Notes under the pieces: generated by a model
What the model was told of the DNA's origin: nothing
The model's input: only the letters and a program-made list of their open reading frames with translations
The model's database searches: none
NCBI RefSeq assembly: GCF_000003855.2
Contig: NW_003101677.1
Location: forward strand, 748,392 to 812,391
Length of the DNA stretch: 64,000 nucleotides
Source: Blastomyces gilchristii SLH14081
Lineage: Eukaryota; Ascomycota; Eurotiomycetes; Onygenales; Ajellomycetaceae
Reading direction: 5' to 3'
In this document: positions 58,266 through 64,000 of the stretch, in pieces
How positions within the stretch are numbered: position 1 is the first letter of the stretch
Layout of the letters: each line of letters begins with the position of its first letter
Position numbers and translations under genes: made by a program

Positions 58266-60741
58266 TTACGAGAGATATATCCGAATCTTCCAACCTAGTT
58301 AGCATTTCTCAATGAAAACCAAATGAATGCGTTCATTAGCGGTTGAATGGGTAAAATAGTTACCTTTTGCCTCACATTTTGGCGGCACACAGGACAAGTG
58401 GCAGCGGAACGTGGTTTTGTTTTGTCCATTCTGCTTGATGGCATATGTTGATCAGCACACCAACGACAAAGAACCGCGTGCCCACAGGGAAGCACCACAG
58501 TGTCAATAAGTTGGCTCATGCAGGCTTTGCATTCCAAGTTAATTGTGAGTTCTTCTGTTTCTTTGGGCTCTGGGCGTCCATCCTCCGCGCTATCAAGCCC
58601 TTTGACTGGAGGGCTGGGTTCTCGGTTATTTCCCCTAAGGGACTCTAGAATTCTTCTCCTACGCTCTCTTTCATCTGCGGAGAGAAACCCATCAGTGTCA
58701 TTGGGGTAACGCACAAGGGCGCCGGCGTATAGGAGTCGAGCCAGTTGCCCATTTACGTAACTCTGATCACGAGCAGTAGGGGCACTCCCCGGAATGCCTA
58801 TACTTATCGGGTGATGATTGTGTCGGTGTGGTTGTCTCTCTCGGGGCATTGAGCCGGGCTGCGGCATTCCGCTATTGTTGGTACGCCTGGGGCGTCGACG
58901 GCTTGTGGTGGTGGTATTCGGATTTGCACTACCAACACTAGGAGGGCTCCTGGGATTTGTGAATGTTCCCTGCAAAGGATGCCTTCGTGAAGAAGAATTG
59001 GACGCGTTGGCCTGATTCTCTGTGGGGAAAGGACCGACGGGATGTGAAGAAGCCGTGTTATTATGAGGCAAAATAGGGACAGGGCCATTGCCATTCAGAC
59101 ACTCGATATTAGTTGAACCGCGTGAGTTAACCTGTGCATTGTGGTAATCATCAGGGAGGTATTGGAAAGATAGTGAATTTAAAGGGTTATCATTATTTGG
59201 TAGCGTTGAACTGTTTGATACTCTGGGGAATAGATGAGGTCTCGCTGATGGAAAAAGACTCAAATCAGACCCCCAAACAGGCCCATCATGGTTCAGAGCT
59301 ATAATAAGCTGTTAGCTTGTATTCATTAAAGTTGGTGGTCATACTGGCTTTTGGAACAACACACAAATTGGATTATATAGTCCTTGATTTTGACTATTTA
59401 CTTGAGTGTCATTGTTCTGTTCTAGGTTGCCTTGTTGGCGGGATTCCACTGTGGCAAAAGGTCTAGTTACAGGATCGGAAGGTAGTGAGGTTGAGTAGTA
59501 GATTGGCGAGGGCTCAGCGGGTGCATAGTTGTAACTAAGAGACATGTCTCTAGAGGGGTTTTGCACATCAGCTAGACAGGTATTAGCACTCATGGCAATG
59601 AAAAAAAAAAAATGCATTTAGATGCTGATACAGATCACATACGACCATTAACATAGTAATTCCCGTTAGGTTCCCAAAAGCTATTTGGTGCCACTTGATC
59701 AGGTGTTTGGCCTTGAGATTGCTGGTTGCTGAACAAGGAGTACGACGCGGATTCTGAAGCTACAGACGCCTGTAGATTTGCTGGCATCGCGGCACCTGGA
59801 GACGTGTAGGCTTGCCTCCCGGCCATGCCAGCTTGATTCACAGGCATATACACCCGATGATGGGATATTGATGGGTTGGATATAGCTTGACCAAACGTGG
59901 AGGAATTAGATGCAACGTGCCTTGGAATCCAGGAGGTCTGTTGATGGAATTCGTCTCTGTGTGGATGTCGGTTTTGACTCTGCTGTAAAGATGAGTGGGT
60001 AGGGAAGCGTTGAGATGGCGCGGTGACTGCTGCTGCCGTTGAACTTTGACTGTTACTGGAGTGATCCGAAACGCCGCTATCTCGATTCAACTGCAGGTTC
60101 TGGGGTGGCTGATAATTATATAGGGGTGCAGTGCGGTGATGGTCCACAGGCAATCCACAATGTGGATGAGGCTGATGCGGCTGCATACAAGCCCCAGACA
60201 CTGGAACAGGGACAGCAGAGGATGAACAACCTGCTTGCGATGCCCAATATTCTATACGGCACTCGAATGAAATAAGCAGGTAGCAAAAGGCAGGAGGAGA
60301 GGGTGAGTAAGGCAAGAAGAGCAAATGACAAAAACTAAAAACGAGAAGAAACTAAATAAAATTTATTAACGTGTATCGATTTAGTGACAGCCAGCGAAGC
60401 AAGGAAGTGAAAGAACAGCGACGCTACTCAGAGCGTCAAAATGAAAACACAATCGAAACTGGAAGAAACAAAGGGGATATACAACATAAAAGAAACGTGA
60501 GGAAGCACTTCAGCAGAAGAGGAGGCAACTAACCCTTGCAGTTCAAGCAGTATCTAGGATATCGCTGAGATTCGCTGGAGACGCCGTCTCGGGAGGGATA
60601 AGGCGGCGGGCATGGATGGGAGGGCGGGAAGAATCTCACGCCCGCGCAGAGGCAACAGAAATGGGGGCAGGGCAGTTGGCAACCACTGGCATTTTTATGC
60701 ATGCATTTTGGAAGCAAAGGATCTGGAGGACAATTTGACAT
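58266..60741 (-). CDS. RING-finger protein, putative E3 ubiquitin ligase
   Basis: Exons 60741-60534, 60251-59643, 59571-59365, 59298-58364 and 58286-58266 give 659 residues. The C-terminal RING is C3HC4-type: CKACMSQLIDTVVLPCGHAV, then LCRWCADQHM and TCPVCRQNVRQK, with the tail IRIYLS from a 21-base last exon. Such domains recruit E2 enzymes. The substrate is unknown. The first 70 residues are Cys-rich (Cys at 4, 13, 21, 25, 29, 30, 32, 44, 65 and 68, for example GCQLPCPHFCCLCAGVRF and YPRYCLNCKEYW) and may bind zinc. The long middle is Gln/Asn/Ser/Pro-rich and disordered. The junction of exons 3 and 4 is the least certain. I used a GTGTGT donor because it alone keeps frame. Confidence 0.82.
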
Positions 60742-62515
60742 TTTATGCTTTTTATGGACTCATGCTCGTCACCCGCTCGTAGTTGGGAAGTTCGGTGGTG
60801 GTGTGGTGGTTCTCGAAGCCCTGAAAGGAGGTAATTGTCAACAAAATCTGACCAGCTATTATTCTCTTCTTACGGACTTCTCGGATGAAGGTAGTTTACC
60901 TTAAAAACCCTGCAGCAGAAATGATATTTTGCTACAATATGTTGCTTCCAACCTGGAACCTGGAAATGGAGATGCAAATCTCAGCAATGGAAGCGGCTTG
61001 ACCCTCTTTTTTCTCCAGTTTATGACAGCGAAATTCAAGGAATATTGCGGGTACGGGATCAACCCAAGGCCGGGTGGGAAAATATGTGGCAACACCCCCG
61101 CGGCCACGCTGGAGAATACCGTCTGGGGGGAATATGTTGAATTGAGGTAAGTCTACAAATGGCTCTCAAGGAAGAAAAGAGGCAGTGTGTTGAGACCGCA
61201 AAGGGAAACCAAACAGCGAGCGAGATGCCGTTAATAAAAACCCCTTCCCGCCTGACCCAGCAAGCCGGGGCTGGCCAGAAGCCTCGGGCTTATGGGGGGC
61301 GTATTGTATCGTATCGTTACGCATTATCCGAGCTCGCGCTTCTCATAAATAAATAGTTCAACGAGACTGCTAAACTACCCATAAACCATAAATAATAAGC
61401 CAGCCCCATCAGCTGGCGCCCAACACGGAGGCGAGACACAGGAAAGGAAGTCGGTCATGGTCCGGTCCGGATCCTAAAGCAGGCTTTTGGCCCTGTTTCT
61501 TCTGTTACATCCTGCCCATCTCTCTCTTTGTCATTTGCCTGTCCCCCCCGCCCCGAATCAACATGCAACCAACCGCTAGCCTAGCATAAATTACTGGCAA
61601 ACCCGGGTTCCACCAATTGCTGGATCTCTAAAACCGACCCGGAAAAGAGATCAGTCTTACACATGGTTTGAGAACGAAATAGATTTGTCTCCTCAAACCC
61701 TACATATGTCACCGCGATGCGCCAGCGCCTTCATCTGCAGCATTATCACCGACAGACAATATCTCCGGGTGAATAGTGGAACGGATCAGCAAACTACCGG
61801 ATATGACTTCGAAGCTGGCAAGTTGCCAAATTCGTTTACGACTGATTGGGGGCTTCGCTGCTTGAAGTTGGAAGCTCTGGAGTTAGCTAGCGACATCCAA
61901 TCAGATGCGCGTCGCTCGGCCACAAACTTCGCCAAGGGAAAGCCCAGAGTTTTTCCTCGAGACGTAACTAGTTAAGTTAACGCAACGTCATCGGAACGAG
62001 TGATAGCGGTCGTTAGTAGGGCCGGATGTGGCATCAAGTTACCGCGTATTGTCGACAAATGAAAAGGGAGCTCCATTCCGTCAAAGGAACCTTGGACGCT
62101 CCTACATGGAAGTCTCCGGAAGTCAATTAAGAACCAGTCTATGGAAACCCGACGAGACAAAATATAATTGAAGTCATCGGGAACTCTGAAGCTTGGGCGT
62201 GCGAACCCTAATACAGGGGGAGTTACCCATCCATCCTCAACTCGCGATTTCCGGGGGATCCTCTCGATTGCGCTCTACATAGTACGTGCGGGCATTGTAC
62301 ATGTACATGTACATGTACATACGAGGGAGTATTTATCTGGGCAGTCCTCTATCCACGCGCAATGGAGCTGCAAGTTTTGGGATAATCCTCCGCCATCCTT
62401 GAACACATTATTTTGATGATTCACCTTCATGCGGTCTAACCCTTGTACCTCCTCTTTCCACGCGCTTATCACGAATTACCCCTTATTTATACGAACTAGA
62501 GTCCGCTCGAGGATT
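60742..62515. other. Divergent promoter region of the RING and Nudix genes
   Basis: About 1.8 kb between divergent starts, with no recognisable gene. It contains the TGTACA palindrome array at 62296-62320, about 200 bases upstream of the Nudix start. Confidence 0.5.
62296..62320. repeat. TGTACA palindromic array
   Basis: Four tandem TGTACA units form a fully self-complementary 24-25-base sequence upstream of the Nudix gene. Confidence 0.85.
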
Positions 62516-63614
62516 ATGTCGACTTTTATTATCCCAAACAGCACCCCGCAGATCCCCGTTGCCCTCACGCCCGATCTTTCGCAGGACCAATTACTTGCAT
62601 TCCCAGCCTTCAAGATCTGGCTGTCGACATTACAGCACTCACTTTCCAGACAAGCTAATCCGTCTCATGAATTCCACGCAGCTCCCTATACCTTGCGCCA
62701 CATACAGATACAGGCGGTGGACTTCTTCGGCGGCAATCGTTTGGGGTTCGTGAAGCTCAAGGCTGATGTTTCTAATGATCATGGCGAGAAGTTACCAGGA
62801 AGTGTGTTTTTGAGAGGTGGGAGTGTTGGGATATTGGTGAGTGCTTGACAACATTGACACTCCGCTTGAAGTTTTCATTATCACAATGGGTTTATGCACG
62901 GCATACGGCCATGCAATCTTGCACATGTGACAAATTAAACCTATTGCGATTTAAAGATTTCGATTGCTCTGCACTGCACTGCTACACTACTAGCATCCTT
63001 CTCTCTTAAAACTAACCGCCAAAATCTGCCCATCAATCCAGCTAATCCTCCAACCAAACGATGTCCCTGAAAACTCCGAAACCGACAAACACGCCATCCT
63101 AACCATCCAGCCCCGTATTCCGGCCGGTTCCCTCGCCTTTCCCGAAATACCCGCGGGGATGCTTGATGATGATACCGGCACTTTCGCCGGCGGGGCAGCT
63201 AAAGAAATAAAAGAAGAAACCGGCTTAGTTATACTGCAGGACGAACTTATAGCCATAACTGCACTTGCGAATAGCTTACCGAGAAGGGGCCAGAAACAAG
63301 AAACGAGAGGGGGAGGTGAAGGTTCAGGAAGAAAAGATAGCAATGGCAACGGAGAAGAAAAGTTGCAGACAGGTGTATACCCTTCACCGGGAGGATGCGA
63401 TGAATTCATACCACTCTTTCTATGCCAGAAACGCATGGCTAGGAAGGAAATTGAGGAGCTTCACGGGAAATTGACGGGGCTGAGGAAAGAGGGGGAGAAA
63501 ATTACGTTGAAGGTTGTCAAGTTGGAGGCGGTGTGGAGGGAGGCATGGCGGGATGGGAAGACGTTGGCGGCTTGGGCGTTATATCGGGGATTAAAGGAGG
63601 AGGGGGTTCTGTGA
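62516..63614 (+). CDS. Nudix hydrolase, NUDT14-type ADP-sugar diphosphatase
   Basis: Exons 62516-62836 and 63042-63614 give 297 residues. Nudix enzymes of this type cleave ADP-ribose or ADP-glucose to AMP and sugar phosphate. The Nudix helix region is at about residues 146-169 (AGMLDDDTGTFAGGAAKEIK, then EETGL), with the REUxEE core present as KEIKEE. The arginine is replaced by lysine and the upstream Glu of the classic box is not obvious. The downstream signature PSPGGCDEFIPLFL and GKLTGLRKEGEKITLKVV resemble plant NUDT14-like enzymes. A Gly/Lys-rich insertion lies between the two. An in-frame ATG at 62429 would add 29 residues rich in Arg and Ser without acids, like a mitochondrial presequence. 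I give the internal start (MSTFIIPN). Confidence 0.88.
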
Positions 63615-64000
63615 GCAGTGGGTCGGCGGGTTGTTCTTCCGACGAGGAGGATGTGTACATAGGCTGGTACGGCACCCCTTACACGATTTTCGCAGGCATC
63701 ATCCATGGAAGGATAGAGGAGGCTTACTTTTGATGCGACCTTTGACGGATATCGTTATATCCATACGGAACGAGGTATATGCAATCTAACATGTCATATC
63801 TAGCTGATTTTTGTGGAGTATTTCTCACTCAGGAATAACGCAGAAGCCTAATGAAAATAATAGTACTGAGGGAAATTCCCCGGTAACGAGACTTTGGACA
63901 ATACATGGAATACCCATTGTCTATCTATCGTCTATATTGATTCTTTGTACTATACCCCGACCCATCTGGCTATCATCCTTCTGAAACTGCGATCCACGCA
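63615..64000. other. 3' flank of the Nudix gene at the window end
   Basis: These 386 bases hold no gene that I can see. The next gene may begin beyond the window. Confidence 0.5.

Overview
This window is nuclear DNA of a filamentous ascomycete. The evidence is short GT-AG introns in most genes, many of them with fungal-type sizes of about 50-150 bases, and fungal versions of YOP1, ATG101, PEX3, KHA1, AOS1, YTP1-like, SWI5, ATG3 and ALG5. The protein sequences read as Eurotiomycetes, and I infer Onygenales (a dimorphic-fungus relative) as most likely, without a database search. Genes sit alone on either strand. There are no operons and no biosynthetic cluster.

Layout. 0-3.3 kb: YOP1 (+) and ATG101 (-), convergent. 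3.3-7.9 kb: a degenerate island with two frame-broken pseudogenes on the minus strand, one of them nucleotidyltransferase-like, and a 108-base foldback element. 8-14.5 kb: PEX3 (+) and a KHA1-type K+/H+ antiporter (+). 15.6-18 kb: a ten-exon DAL5-type major facilitator transporter (-). 19.6-23.5 kb: a conserved fungal protein of unknown function (-), divergent from the SUMO-activating subunit AOS1 (+). 24.9-26.7 kb: a YTP1-like membrane protein (-). 27.6-32.7 kb: SWI5 (+), a coiled-coil protein (-) and a cyclin (+). 33.8-40.5 kb: ATG3 (+), a coiled-coil hypothetical protein (-) and ALG5 (-).

From 40.5 kb the gene density falls. An EST1-type DNA/RNA-binding protein (-) at 45.0-47.6 kb lies between gene-free stretches of 4.5 kb and 10.6 kb. 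A RING-finger protein (-) and a NUDT14-type Nudix hydrolase (+) close the window.

Most genes are housekeeping functions in membrane and organelle biology: ER shaping, autophagy initiation and Atg8 lipidation, peroxisome biogenesis, ion exchange and N-glycan precursor synthesis. Others serve DNA repair, SUMOylation and the cell cycle. They do not form a pathway. I rebuilt exon structures by hand from reading-frame continuity and splice sites, and in the multi-exon models the exon lengths sum to whole codons. The most unusual signals are a first exon whose only coding content is the start codon, a 9-base microexon in YOP1, a 9-base motif (TACTCCGTA) repeated about 16 times more often than chance in intergenic DNA, the foldback element, and the 10.6 kb gene desert. 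I found no clear, wholly new multi-gene system.
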